From Aradus depressus (taxonomy: Eukaryota > Arthropoda > Insecta > Hemiptera > Aradidae), in assembly GCA_963662175.1 (NCBI GenBank), contig OY759218.1, forward strand, positions 496,001-560,000: a DNA stretch of 64,000 bases, read 5' to 3'. How positions within the stretch are numbered: the stretch's first letter is position 1; the number at the start of each line of letters is the position of its first letter. Positions 22,250 to 34,159 of this stretch are shown here, in pieces. A model generated the notes under the pieces. The model worked only from the letters and a program-made list of their open reading frames with translations. It ran no database searches and was not told the DNA's origin. The translations under genes were made by a program, and so were the position numbers.

Positions 22250-22432
22250 TAATACTCTTGGACGGCCAGAGGAAGATTTCAAGTCTATCCGATCCTCGTG
22301 CTTATACCTTCGAATTACATCGGCTACGGTGCTTTTACTCCAGCCTACCATACCACCGATTTTGCGGACACTTAATCCTTTTTCATAATTAAAAATTATT
22401 ATCTGTTGAACTTCAAAAGATGTTCGACCCAT
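22250..22432 (-). pseudogene. Tc1-like transposase N-terminus (truncated)
   Basis: From Met 22432 the minus strand encodes a helix-turn-helix of the Tc1 class: EKGLSVRKIGGMVGWSKSTV, then IRRYKHEDRIDLKSSSGRPR. After about 62 residues the frame runs into unrelated AT-rich sequence. The second HTH half and the DDE domain are missing. The Tc1/mariner transposase binds the element's TIRs; this stub cannot cut. A possible end motif (TGTCCAGAAAATTTTGTTAC) lies near 22581-22600. Confidence 0.7.
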
Positions 22433-22439
22433 CTTGACA

Positions 22440-23650
22440 GCAGGAAATACAAATAACTACTGAATGCAGTAATAGAAGTAGGTATATAAACACACTTCAT
22501 TTGTTCGGTATTAGCGGTTGGTTGAGAAGGGATTAAAGATCATGATCAGAGTCGCATTTGTTTACAAAACAAACAACAGGTGTCCAGAAAATTTTGTTAC
22601 GTGAATTTCTTGTCTTCAATTATTAATGCAAAAGTTCCTATTAGCTGTAAATGTTTAATTAATTGTTTTACGGAGTTTTGAAATGATTGATGATCTCGAA
22701 ATTTAAAACTTTGCTTGAATTAAATATTTTGCCATATAACTATGTGTAACTGCAAAAGAAAAACAAAATTATAAATTGTCCGAAAATTTTTGTTACTGAT
22801 TGTAGTTGCCTGTGAGTGGACCTATTTAAAGTTTTTATTTATTGCCGTATTTTATTACGGCCCTCCTTCTTTTTTTTTGGTTTTCTCGAACTCCTTTTTT
22901 TGAACTTGCTATCTGCCAGTGTCCCCGTTCAGCTTGGTCTTCGTTCGTCCAACGAGCTTCGTTCTTCTGATCTCACCGTTCTTCGGGTTCCATCATCCTT
23001 CGAAGATCATCATTTTTGTTTGAACTTTAATTTCACTATTTTCACCACTCTGTTGTTGTCAACACAAGGAAATTTATCATTTTTAACGTGAGCTCACGTT
23101 AATATTTTCAGTTTTAATTACATATGGGGTATTCAAACATTGTTTCTTACGGAACTACTTTCGATGTACCAAGTCCACAGTCGATTATATTTTTTATTAT
23201 ATTACTTTCAGTGATTATTTTTTAACAATATAAATTTATATATAGATACCTTTCTTTTTGTTTTAAGAATTGATATTCTGTTTGTTTTTATTATAGATCC
23301 GATATGTCCGATAATATATAATAATTATTTACCCAATTTTTTTTTACATGTTTTGATAAGAATTTATTTTTAAAATCAAGTTAATTTTTAGTTTAGTTTT
23401 GATTAACAAGATCTATTCTTTTTTTGCGTCATTGAATATACATATACCTAAATATATTTTTTACATTGTTCTCAGTATTATAATATTATTATTTTGTTCA
23501 CCTTTATTTTTGTTCTCCGTTTCCCTATCATGTGCTTGTCCAATAATTAGGAAGCTCCGGCGAAATTAAATTTTTTTTTAGGATTTCCCTATTCCTTTTG
23601 AATAGGGAGCCTTGAACTATTCATCTACTCTTCAATTCCTAAATGTTGCC
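22440..23650. other. Non-coding, AT-rich
   Basis: Frames across 22816-23091 are open but not similar to any family I know. The rest is AT-rich spacer. Confidence 0.3.
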
Positions 23651-23653
23651 TAA

Positions 23654-24505
23654 AGCCTCGTTTATACGAGGCCAGTAGGGAGACAAGTAACTTGCTCCGT
23701 CTGAACAGTCACTTGTAGATTGTTTGGTGGCCAAGTCAACTTGGCGTGCAACTTGTCAGGCAAGGCAAGTTAATTGGCCGGGGTTCTATTTTGGGGCAGC
23801 TTGCCTTCCCCCTCCACTGCGAGCAAGTAACCTGCCTGACAAGGGCAACTGTACCTGCTCAGTGTAAACAACTACTTGGTCAGTCTGCCAGCATCATTTG
23901 GCAAGTGTCATCAGTTCTGTGTATTTGTGTGATTCTTATCTATTTATCGTCATTTGAATTTAGTTTACGTTTACTTTCATTCAATAAAAAAGTTTAAGAT
24001 GTCGCATCTCAAGTGGAATGAACAGATGACAAGTTTCACTTTTGAACATATGGTTTCTCTCATCACAGTATCACGCCGTTGTATCTCATTTCTAATGAGA
24101 CAGTGTAATTCATCAAACAAATCTGGCGTTATTCTCAGTAACGCCTTGTATTCACTTGGGTCTTCCGAACGAAGTTCTTTCAACAGCATTGCCGATCCTC
24201 CATGGGTAGCTCTTCTACCGATCCATCCTCTTTGCCATAACTTCTGATTATTACACCGTTCAAGATAACTTTCGATTTCCTCCTCAAGATAAGTACTTAA
24301 CACTCCCGAAACATCTTTAATTGCCCTTTTACAGCGCTTCTTCCTTTCCACCTTTCCCATTTTACACACCCAACTTGGCACTTAACTTGCAACTGACTGA
24401 AACACGTGTGGAACACAACTTGCCATTGCACTGCCAGACTCTACTTGGAGGAAGTAACTTGGACCAAGTTACTTTCCTCCCAACTGGCCTCGTGTAAACG
24501 AGGCT
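23654..24505 (-). mobile_element. PIF/Harbinger element, internally deleted
   Basis: The TIRs begin AGCCTCGTTTATACGAGGCC (left) and AGCCTCGTTTACACGAGGCC (right, inverted). TAA target duplications lie at 23651-23653 and 24506-24508. Subterminal copies of CAAGTAACTTG-like motifs cluster near both ends, a common transposase-binding arrangement. At 852 bp it is much shorter than an autonomous Harbinger. Confidence 0.85.
23977..24360 (-). pseudogene. Truncated HARBI1-like transposase
   Basis: From Met at about 24360 (MGKVERKKRCKR) the frame continues through WIGRRATHGGSAMLLKELR, LLRITPDLFDELHCLI and RRDTVMRETI. This is the N-terminal, pre-catalytic region of PIF/Harbinger transposases. It ends after about 127 residues at the deletion junction. 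All DDE residues are absent, so the copy is non-autonomous. The frame is otherwise intact, which suggests the deletion is recent. Confidence 0.75.
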
Positions 24506-24509
24506 TAAC

Positions 24510-26190
24510 GACGTTAAAATGGGTCAAGCAGACATTTTTACTTTCCCAGCTTTACCAAGTAGGTATAGAGGAAGTTATGTAATCGGTCTCATGTTCCATG
24601 TTCTTCATAGAAACTTCATGCCCCCCCCCCCCCCCTCATACCAAAAATGAAAAACGTCGTCAGTGAATTATCGGCAATGTCCTTCCCGAACACGAATTAT
24701 TCAATTAAGGTTTCGCTCTCCCTCCAAAACCAATCGTCTATTGTGACTAAAATTCAATAGTTTACTTACATATAGGTTTGTGAATCCTCTTATTAAATTT
24801 TGTGTCGATACATTCATTACATTGGCAGTTGTTAGAGTTTTTGTTTTTCTTTTTTGGATTCAAATGTGAAAACTCAACTTCGAATTCCTGATCGGTTACA
24901 TAATTTCTTCTAGACTTCGTATAACTGGGAAAGTACCTAGTATGAAACTTTAATTAAATAAATATAAAAACAACTTGCTATTGAATGAGAAATGATACAA
25001 AATTTAAAAAAAAATCAAAATGAAACGTTTCTCAATTGAAACAAAAATCATTTCCAACTCACTTTAAAACTGTATTTGGTTACGAAATGAAGATATATGA
25101 AAAAATACACTCCAAATATCCAAGGAGAAACGATAACGCTGAAGTTTGAATTTGAAGGATCCCGTATTCTACATTCCTTCTTTGTCTGTTTTGGTTAAAT
25201 GCAACCAGAACAAATCGTCTCCTTCACTTATGCTTGTATATCATCTTATCTGGTTGAAGCCTCTATTTCCGCATTAATGACGAAAATTAAAGACTAAAAA
25301 CGCTATTTCGAAACTTAAACGTTAAGTTTCTGCTCTCCTGCTAAACTCTCGAAATCTTTATTTGCTGGAACATACCTTCAGTTGTTTCTCTTTTGAGGGT
25401 CTTTGAACCCCCGCATTTGTGACTCACATGTCAGTTTTCGCTCTCCCTCTAAATCTTCAGTTTCTTTATCTGGTGGACTATTGGCTTCTGTTTTTGCACT
25501 TTTGAGGGTTCTCCGATCTGTGATATTGAGGCTAAACTCCTCCTGGCTCCTACCTCATTTGAGGGTTCCAAACCCTGTCCAGAACCTTTCTCCAGGTCTG
25601 AAATCGTGGGTGAATCCGAGGCTGGGTCTGGAAGTGTGGGCCCGGATTCTTGTCTGGAATCTATATGCTAGCTTAACATTTTTGGTTATATTTGTTTACT
25701 AGCATAAATATGGACATGGGGTGCCCTCAGATTTCCCAGCCATTACTGGGGGGATGTGCACAATGATGCGCCTTTACGGCTAGCCGGAAGCTGTGCTTAC
25801 AAGAAAACATTAATAACAAGAAACACTTTATTAGAAACTGCAATGTTTTGTTATTAATTTGGTTATAATTATTTATTAAAAACTTTTGAAAGATTTTCTC
25901 TCTCTTCTTTCTTTCAAAAAAAGAAAAAGCTCAACAACTCTTGATTAAGACTATTGAAGGGGGGGGGGGAAGGTGAAAGTGACATCACTTTAAAGGCAAT
26001 TGCAACTTTTAGTATGTCTCTAAAATCATGTAATTTAATTAGAAGTAGTAACATTAATTTGTCTCTTTGAAAGTACTTGCCACAATATTTTTTGCGATTA
26101 AACGGTTCGTTGCATCTTCGTCATTCTTGACAACACTGGTTTGAAACCTAGTAGAAACCTTCCCAGTAAAGTGCGCTCTTATTCATCGGT
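24510..26190. other. Non-coding with dispersed repeats
   Basis: 24540-24860 is an inverted copy of the GGGGAAGTACATTG repeat family with a poly-C run near 24620-24636. In 25390-25580 TTTGAGGGTT-type phrases recur three times. A minus-strand Ser/Pro-rich frame at about 25460-25670 (ESGPTLPDPASDSPTISDLE) is weakly exon-like but unidentified. Confidence 0.35.
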
Positions 26191-26194
26191 TTTG

Positions 26195-27030
26195 ATAAAT
26201 AAATTTATTTAATAAATAATATTTTTAGACTTGTATACTTATTTTTTCATCACTCAACAAATGTTAGTTCATTATATCCGCCTACCTAATGAAAGAAGAA
26301 ACATGAATGTGGGAGCTGAGTATCTAGGTGAAGGTAGGCTGCTCTCTGACTCACTATCCGCCCTCTCAGATCCTATGTTACATAAATATATTAACTCATT
26401 TCATATCTTCCGAGGTCGTCAACTTGTATTTTCCAAAAGGTTTAAACGCTGAATCGTTCTAATTGGAGTATTAAAGAATCCCTTCTTCCGGCAGTTCTTC
26501 CAGAGGTGTCTTCACCCCGAAATATTCTCAGTACGAAGACTCCTCACGCCGGAAGATATGAAGCGACATGGCAGAAGTATCCCAGAGGAGCCTAAGAAAC
26601 AAATTAATGGTTATTTTAATAAATACATTAGGCGTGTGTTAATAAGCCCCTCAGAGACGCCATGGCCACGGTGCTAGCCGTCCTGGTCAGCCAGTACAAC
26701 CATGGACAGACCTTCATCGACAAAGCTATACAGGTAAATTGGACATTATGCACCCATTTTGGAAGATAATTGAATGAGCGAAGGGAGCATGCTACGAGTT
26801 TGTTTGTTTGCAACTTCTAAGTTGAGAACCGGGGACCTATTGTGAAAATAAATAAAGCAAACTTCTTCTTGAAATATTTTCTAACCCACAACCATTTTAA
26901 AAATTGTTCCCCTCAAAAAACAAAAAAAAAAAATACACATTTGGCCTAATCATTCGATATTTAGCCATCATATAATAAGATATAAGTTTTACTAAATAAC
27001 TGAATTTTATCTGAAAATCGTTTTAATGAA
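26195..27030 (+). repeat. 830-bp duplicated segment, upstream copy
   Basis: Nearly identical in direct orientation to 31910-32747. It carries one condensin exon plus flanking intron. The homology ends immediately before the splice acceptor of the following exon in the downstream copy. Confidence 0.9.
26655..26733 (+). pseudogene. Out-of-order copy of a condensin D2 exon
   Basis: The 79-bp exon, with acceptor CCCCTCAG and donor CAG/GTAAAT, encodes RDAMATVLAVLVSQYNHGQT and FIDKAIQ. In the NCAPD2 order this exon should follow the exons at 27989 and 28515, yet this copy lies upstream of them. The collinear copy is at 32371. If spliced here it would scramble the protein. Confidence 0.7.
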
Positions 27031-27988
27031 TGATTCATCGGTTTTGATTTGCGTCAATGTTATTTGATCCAAAAACGTTGTTCTTACGTTTTTGTTAATT
27101 GATTAGAGGACTGGTTATGAGAAACTGCCTTTTTGATACTATATCTGATAATTTTATAAAGCGTATGAGATTACTATTAAATTCTAGCTTCTTGTTATGG
27201 GCAGTTATTCCCTAAACAGTGTTTTCATTTGAAGTATCTAATTTCAATGTTTATTTAGAAACTTCATGTAGACAAATTATGCTAGATATTAATTCCATAC
27301 TTAATATTCTGTCTGATTTAGGTTAATATGAATTTTGACGTTGTAATCCCAGTGTAAAAAGAAGACCTTCTAAATGTTGAACACGGGCAGTCAAACTGGA
27401 ATTAGACGATGCCTGGGGAAAAATAAAAGGTGAGCTGGTCCATATATTTCTTTTTAATATTCAGTTTTTCTGTTAGGCTTAAATTAGTTTTTGCGATAAG
27501 CCTAAATCATGATGAAGTTATCTACCCAATGATGGTTATTCTCACTACATTTCATCGGATTTCCATTAATAGAGTTATTCAGTAAAAATTGCCTCATACT
27601 CAAGTAAAACTCAATGTAATTAATAAATAAATTTTGGCAATGGTCACTTTGTCCGTACGTTTTAGCCAGGATAAACTTTTTATCATAAGACTAAAATATA
27701 AATGGTATATTGGATATTATGATTGACATAAATATTTAGACACGAAAAAATAAGTTTTTAAAATGTCTGAATGAGCGAAATCTCTGACCAATGTGTAAAA
27801 AATAAATATATTTGGGAGAACTTAAGGCCTAGAAAGTGTTGATTATCAACCACATTTTACTATTATTTACCATATTGGACTATAAATCTCCTTAGATATG
27901 AGTACAACTTCATAATATTGGTATAGATAATAAGTGTTGTTTGTTAGGGTTATTAGATTTGCGGCGTCACATCCATGACTCTCTCTAG
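26734..27988. other. Intron-like non-coding stretch
   Basis: AT-rich sequence with no exon or repeat recognised beyond the duplicated segment that ends near 27030. Confidence 0.4.
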
Positions 27989-28118
27989 AGAGGACTCTGT
28001 CTCCAAGCAGCTCACGTTGAATACACTCAAAATGAATATCTACTCTTTGTCAATGTTCATCAAAACCTATGAGGACAAACTGACTGCATATTCGGACAAC
28101 TTCATTGGAGACACCAAG
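27989..28118 (+). CDS. Cap-D2: Condensin I subunit D2-like, exon (N-terminal third)
   Basis: Condensin I subunit D2 is a HEAT-repeat protein of the mitotic condensin complex. With the SMC2/SMC4 core it compacts chromosomes. The exon (acceptor CTCTCTAG, donor ACCAAG/GTAAAT) encodes EDSVSKQLTLNTLKMNIYSL, then FIKTYEDKLTAYSDN. This matches the NALKMNCYALI region just before the basic linker of NCAPD2. Phase is compatible with the next exon. Earlier exons (more N-terminal) are not in the window or not recognised. Confidence 0.65.
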
Positions 28119-28514
28119 GTAAATATATCTCATTTCAGTTTAATAATTTATGTAATTACGGTCATTCAAATGTCGCATCTAACGGTGTAATTCTAAAAAA
28201 AATCTCTCAAAAGGGAAATTTTTCCGGAGACTATTTTTATTTTTTAAGAATGGTAATGAAATTAAAAAAACACTTTTGTAGATCCTCGATTTATTTCAAA
28301 TCTGTAGAAGGAATCTGGAGGGGAGAAGTTTCTCTCGAATTGAAGAGTTGATGGTCGAAAATAATTGAAGGCGTTTTCCCTTGCGGAAACGTAACTCATC
28401 TGGTGAGGTCGGTCATCTTAGTGAATGTTCCCATGTTTTATATCACAAAATCTCTTTAAAAAACGTTTCTCTTGAGTTAGTACACTAAAGACTATGTTCT
28501 TATTCATTTTGTAG

Positions 28515-28678
28515 AAGACGAAAGGACGGACGAACAAAGTAAGTAAGTCTTCCAGAGAGGATGGTAGCTGGGACTGGAGCTATAGCAAGCAGTCTGCTTT
28601 CTGTACCCTCTGTGGGATAGTGGAGGAGAACCTAGATCGGCTGTGGGTGCCTCCCATCGCAGAGCAGACCTTCGTATG
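28515..28678 (+). CDS. Cap-D2: Condensin I subunit D2-like, exon with damaged donor
   Basis: Acceptor TTTTGTAG is followed in phase by a Lys-rich linker, then DGSWDWSYSKQSAFCTLCG and DRLWVPPIAEQTFV. It parallels the GFDWEEERQ to LWNHSIIEEEFV segment of NCAPD2. The tandem copies downstream end TATG/GTGAGT, whereas here the base after TATG is T (TATGTTGAG), so the usual donor is lost. GTATGT at 28674 is a possible substitute. Confidence 0.65.
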
Positions 28679-29780
28679 TTGAGTTATACCTTTCAAACAT
28701 TACATTAGTTTGTCACAAATAGTTGGAGCTCTAGCAGGCAGTCTGCATTCTGTACGCTCTGTGGGATAGTGGAGGAGAACCTAGATCGGCTGTGGGAGCC
28801 TCACATCGCAGAGCAGACCTCTGTATGGTGAGTTGTACCTTTCAAACATTACATTAGTTTGTTACAAATAGTTGGAGCTCTAGCAGGCAGTCTGCATTCT
28901 GTACCCTCTGCGGGATAGTGGAGGAGAACCTAGATCGGCTGTGGGAGCCTCACATCGCAGAGCAGACCTCTGTATGGTGAGTTGTACCTTTCAAACATTA
29001 CATTAGTTTGTTACAAATAGTTGGAGCACTAGCAGGCAGTCTGCATTCTGTACTCTCTGTGGGATAGTGTAGGAGAACCTAGATCGGCTGTGGGAGCCTC
29101 ACATCGCAGAGCAGACCTCTGTATGGTGAGTTGTATCTTTCAAACATTACATTAGTTTGTTACAAATGGTTAGAGCTCTAGCAGGCAGTCTGCATTCTGT
29201 ACGCTCTGTGGGATAGTGGAGGAGAACCTAGATCGGCTGTGGGTGCCTCCCATCGCAGAGCAGACCTTCGTATGGTGAGTTGTATCTTTAAACATTACAT
29301 TAGTTTGTTACAAATAGTTGGAGCTCTAGCAGGCAGTCTGCATTCTGTACGCTCTGTGGGATAGTGGAGGAGAACCTAGATCGGCTGTGGGTGCCTCCCA
29401 TCGCAGAGCAGACCTTCGTATGGTGAGTTGTATCTTTCAAACATTACATTAGTTTGTTACAAATAGTTGGAGCTCTAGCAAGCAGTCTGCATTCTGTACC
29501 CTCTATGGGATAGTGGAGGAGAACCTAGATTGGCTGTGGGAGCCTCACATCGCAGAGCAGACCTCTGTATGGTGAGTTGTACCTTTCAAACATTACATTA
29601 GTTTGTTACAAATAGTTGGAGCTCTAGCAAGCAGTCTGCATTCTGTACCCTCTGTGGGAGTGGGATAGTGGAGGAGAACCTAGATCGGCTGTGGGAGCCT
29701 CCCATCGCAGAGCAGACAGACCTTCGTGTGGTGAGTTGTATCTTTCAAACATTACATTAGTTTGTTACAAATAGTTGGAG
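28679..29780 (+). repeat. Tandem 149-bp amplification of the preceding exon's 3' half
   Basis: Seven further units start near 28723, 28872, 29021, 29170, 29318, 29467 and 29617, with a partial one at 29774. Each contains the last 90 or so bases of the exon, a GTGAGT donor and the same intron start. Variants alternate between VPPIAEQTFV and EPHIAEQTSV coding forms. One unit has an extra GGGAGT duplication near 29655. None has a strong acceptor, although GAGCTCTAG precedes the exon part in most. Confidence 0.9.
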
Positions 29781-30580
29781 CGGACAAGTCCAGGCAGTAC
29801 GTCACATCGTGTGGCACCACTCACCTCCACGCTGCAGTAGCCCAGACAACGGGATCCCTAATCTCTCACCGCAGAGGTTGAGAGAGCTAAATGTGATTGG
29901 TCTGAGATCGGGCTCCCCTCCCCATGTATACTTTACCTTAGATGTTTCCAGAAGTACTTTTCAATAATTTCGAGACAGAGAGGTGTGTCACATAACATTG
30001 CTGACATGTTCTCAGCCATAGTGAAGCTAACGCCCATCAAGTTTGAGCCAAATCGGAAAATATATTTTTTACTTCCCCAGTTGTACGTAGTGTAGGGGAA
30101 GTTATGTAATCGAGCAAAAATTCGATGCGGAGTTTTTAACAGAATTTCATGTTTTCCGACCTCCTGATTCCAATAATGGAAAACAAAACGCTGTGTGTGA
30201 CTGAGCATCTGATAACACGATAAATTTGTATCGACACGAAATTTGATATATGTGTCCAGAGCTCAAAATTCAAAGTCCTACAGGGACGACACATGTTGAT
30301 TTTCAGCGGAATCAGCTGAAGGAGTGGATGGATCAGAGGGGGGTAATGAATGAGTCGAGACAACATATTATGAGGATTCAGAAGCCACTTTATACGTCAA
30401 ATATTGAGTTTTTAGCCCTTGAGGTCTATTGACTTTGAAGGGATAGAGAAAACATATTAGATTAATCCTTGCTGGGGAGGTACATAGACGGTGATTCACC
30501 GGTGACTTTTTTAAGGTGGCTCTCTTGACGTGACTCATATGTAAGATTTAATTTATTTAATTGCCTCTCTGGAAGTTTTC
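29780..30580. other. Intron with dispersed repeat copy
   Basis: 30070-30510 is a plus-orientation copy of the family bounded by TAGGGGAAGTTATGTAATCG and GGGGAGGTACATAG. 29790-29920 is GC-richer but shows no confident exon. Confidence 0.4.
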
Positions 30581-30584
30581 CACA

Positions 30585-31915
30585 GTTAAATTGATCCTCA
30601 AACCTGGTAAACCTGCACATGAGCCCTCCTCTTACCGCCCCATTAGCCTCCTTTCTGTCCTTTCAAAACCTTTCTAAAAAGATAATCTATTATCAATAGT
30701 AAATTCTTAAAATTTAATCCCCAACCATCAATTTGGCTTTCGGGAATCACATTCTACCATCCACCAGTGTCACCGCGTGGTAGATTAGATTGCCACCAGT
30801 TTAGAAAAAAAAAAATATTGCGCTGGGGTTTTTCTCGACGTCGAACAGGCGTTCAATCGAGTCTGGCACTCAGGCTTGCTCTATAAACTCCGCATACAAC
30901 TCCCATTCTCGTACCACCTCATATTAAAATTGTTTTTACATGACAGATTCTCGCAAGTTTCCTAGGAAAACACCCTATCATTTTTCATCCCGGTGAAAGC
31001 TGGCGTGCCACAGGGCAGTGCACTGAGTCCACTTCTTTACTCCCTCTATACATCCGACGTCCCTCAACATTCAGAAACTCTCTTAGCTACATACGCAGAC
31101 GACACCGCCATTCTCACATCACACATTGACTCAAATCAAGCCTCAAGTAATCTTCAAAATCACTTAGATTTACTTTCGACCTGGGCCCAACGTTGGCGGA
31201 TCAAATTCAACTACCACAAATCAGTACATGCTACATTCACACTCCGCCACAATAACTGCCCATCAGTCCACATAGATAATCACATTTTACCAACCTCAGA
31301 GTCTGTCCGCTACCTTGGGCTGCACTTAGACAGACGACTAACGTGGAAAGATCACATCAGACTAAAACGAACAGAAATAAAAAGACGCTTCGGACTACTC
31401 AAATCATTAATTGGACGACGATCATCACTCTCATTAACTAACTAACTCACCATTTACAATTCGCTTCTCAAGCCGATATGGACATACGGCTTGTAACTCT
31501 GGGGATCTGCGGCCAAGTCCAATTTGAACCGGATTCAAGCCATGCAGTCCATCATCTTACGGCACATCACTAACGCACCATTCTACGTCACTAACAACAC
31601 CCTTCATAACGACTTACAAGTGCCATTCGTTTCCACAGTTGTAACTGAGAGATACACAAACTTCCACGCCAAACTTGCCAGTCACGCCAATCCTCTCATT
31701 CAAACTCTAGCTTCAAATACCCTGCCCAAAAACCCACCTCGCCGACTCAAACGAACATGGCAGCGTGTCTTGCTCGAGATGTAACCTGGCTGCGCTTCTA
31801 AACGCCACGCATCTCTGCATTGCAGTGATCTCACCAGAAAAAATCATTAATGGCAGTATTTATTTTGCCGTCATGATGCCTATGTAACATTCTCTATGTT
31901 ATTAAATAAAATAAA
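30585..31915 (+). mobile_element. Jockey-like LINE, 5'-truncated
   Basis: A reverse transcriptase in broken frames: [45 protein letters not shown], the catalytic box [25 protein letters not shown], and the Jockey C-terminus RRLKRTWQRVLLE, ending near 31783. Stops and frameshifts occur near 30678, 30786 and 30964. Only 30993-31445 is a long open piece. It ends in an A/T-rich tail (AATAAAATAAATAAAT) that abuts the duplicated exon segment at 31910. Confidence 0.8.
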
Positions 31916-32747
31916 TAAATTTATTTAATAAATAATATTTTTAGACTTGTATACTTATTTTTTTATTACTCAACAAATGTTAGTTCATTATATCCGCCTA
32001 CCTAATGAAAGAAGAAACATGAATGTGGGAGCTGAGTATCTAGGTGAAGGTAGGCTGCTCTCTGACTCACTATCCGCCCTCTCAGATCCTATGTTACATA
32101 AATATATTAACTCATTTCATATCTTCCGAGGTCGTCAACTTGTATTTTCCAAAAGGTTTAAACGCTGAATCGTTCTAATTGGAGTATTAAAGAATCCCTT
32201 CTTCCGGCAGTTCTTCCAGAGGTGTCTTCACCCCGAAATATTCTCTGTACGAAGACTCCTCACGCCGGAAGATATGAAGCGACATGGCAGAAGTATCCCA
32301 GAGGAGCCTAAGAAACAAATTAATGGTTATTTTAATAAATACATTAGGCGTGTGTTAATAAGCCCCTCAGAGACGCCATGGCCACGGTGCTAGCCGTCCT
32401 GGTCAGCCAGTACAACCATGGACAGACCTTCATCGACAAAGCTATACAGGTAAATTGGACATTATGCACCCATTTTGGAAGATAATTGAATGAGCGAAGG
32501 GAGCATGCTACGAGTTTGTTTGTTTGCAACTTCTAAGTTGAGAACCGGGGACCTATTGTGAAAATAAATAAAGCAAACTTCTTCTTGAAATATTTTCTAA
32601 CCCACAACCATTTTAAAAATTGTTCCCCTCAAAAAACAAAAAAAAAAATACACATTTGGCCTAATCATTCGATATTTAGCCATCATATAATAAGATATAA
32701 GTTTTACTAAATAACTGAATTTTATCTGAAAATCGTTTTAATGAATG
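31910..32747 (+). repeat. 830-bp duplicated segment, downstream copy
   Basis: Direct copy of 26195-27030. Here the sequence runs on into a normal intron end and the next condensin exon, so this copy is in the expected gene order. Confidence 0.9.
32371..32449 (+). CDS. Cap-D2: Condensin I subunit D2-like, exon in collinear position
   Basis: Same 79-bp exon as at 26655, encoding RDAMATVLAVLVSQYNHGQT. It parallels REAITHLLGVALTRYNH of NCAPD2. It splices in phase (ATACAG to TTGATG) to the next exon. Confidence 0.7.
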
Positions 32748-32759
32748 ATTACATTTCAG

Positions 32760-33002
32760 TTGATGAAACAGTACGAGCACACAGTGTCTGCTATTACGTG
32801 CACAGTGTTGCTGCTGGCGGTGGAGTACAAGTGTACGACCCTCCTGACCAAGCTACTTCGAGAACTGTCGGAGGCTGTTCGGGAGGAAGAGGTGCCAGGA
32901 CTGGGGAAGGCAGGGGCTGCTCTCATCACTGCCATAGCTGAGAGCCATCCGGAGCTCCTCTTGTCCTCCGTCAACACCCTCTCCAGATGTCTTACCCATG
33001 AG
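32760..33002 (+). CDS. Cap-D2: Condensin I subunit D2-like, HEAT-region exon
   Basis: 81 codons, acceptor ACATTTCAG, donor GAG/GTGAGT. It encodes LMKQYEHTVSAITCTVLLLA, RELSEAVREEEVPGLGKAG and SSVNTLSRCLTHE. This parallels the MLQHFEHLAPVLVAAV to CILLDHLDGE stretch of NCAPD2. The length is a whole number of codons and there are no stops. The following central exons of the protein are not found before 34160. Confidence 0.7.
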
Positions 33003-34159
33003 GTGAGTTGGCTTCCCAGGATAGAGACTAGCCGGTGAAACATGGCTGTTCGGGTGCAGCGTTGCAGCTCATCTCTGTTCAGTCTTCACTACTAGGGACA
33101 CAAGCTAGGTAGTAGAGATATGGCGATATATCACGCCTCACCACGTTTGTAGACAAATAGTTGTTTTAGAGATGTTTTTGATTAGATTATATAAAATCTG
33201 TATTTTTGATGCAATCCAGGGAAAGGGTACAATAACAATAATTCGGAAATGCAAGTTTTCATGAAAGAAAAAGAATTAGGATGTTCGGATTAAAATCGAG
33301 TGAGTTAATTTTTTTTTCAAAGGAGTTTTGAAATCACAGTGTTGAGAATAGTTTTTCTTTATTCTTGTATGTACAATAATTTTTTTTTAAACGTTCAAAA
33401 CATGAATAAATTTGATATACTTGTACCGATACATAAAGGAGAGTAAAGTGTATAAAAATCTAGTTTTCGAACAATAATTCTATTAGTATAAACATTCTAT
33501 ATGTAACAGTATTTTTTAAATTTAAGAATACTTTAAATTGTATACTTGTAGCATTCCATGAATAATGAACTCTTTTGGTTTCTACAGCATAATGGTTAGT
33601 TATTATTGTTCATGCCCGGGCTTTAACTACGAGGTCACATCGCCTACTACCAGAGCAACGACGTCGTACAGACTCGGGACCATCGCTTAATGTCCCATTC
33701 GAAGCTCAGTTTTTTTTTACTTCCCAGATAAAAAAAACCTATGAGTCCTACCGGGTTTTGAATCCTATCATCTTGAGCACAGTAGGCAACCACGCTACCT
33801 TTTTCCTACTGGCGCCTTCTTATTTAAAGTGTGCCTATATTTGTATGGTGCAGTATTGTTATTATTTGGTGTGATATCGGAAGTTGAGATTCTGGTGAGG
33901 TTACAAGGACGACAGTCACTGCCTCAGGTAATATCAGAATTGTATAAATATGCCAACTTAGCAAACAAATGTTACTATGGAACTTTACAAAGTTCATCAG
34001 TACATTGATGATGGCATAAGGCGAAACCGGTACACTATATATATATTTTATTTTTTTTCTGTGGAATTGGACAATTTATAGTTATTTTATTAGTTTTTCC
34101 ATTGTATCAAAAGCAACAATGTTTTCGGACATTCATAGTTTTTTGATGATGTTGTGCAG
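33003..34159. other. Intron-like stretch with a SINE and a Penelope-like remnant
   Basis: 33598-33800 is a minus-orientation SINE (CATGCCCGGGCTTTAACTAC, then GGTTTTGAATCC near the head). 33990-34045 contains TTGATGATGGCATAAGGCGA followed by AACC, like the Penelope LTR motif at 43.87 kb. No coding exon was seen here, although several hundred residues of condensin D2 would be expected. Confidence 0.5.

Noticed and set aside
22816..23091. 91-codon plus-strand ORF as a gene
   Set aside because: No recognisable domain, poor codon-like composition and poly-T coding; nothing supports it.
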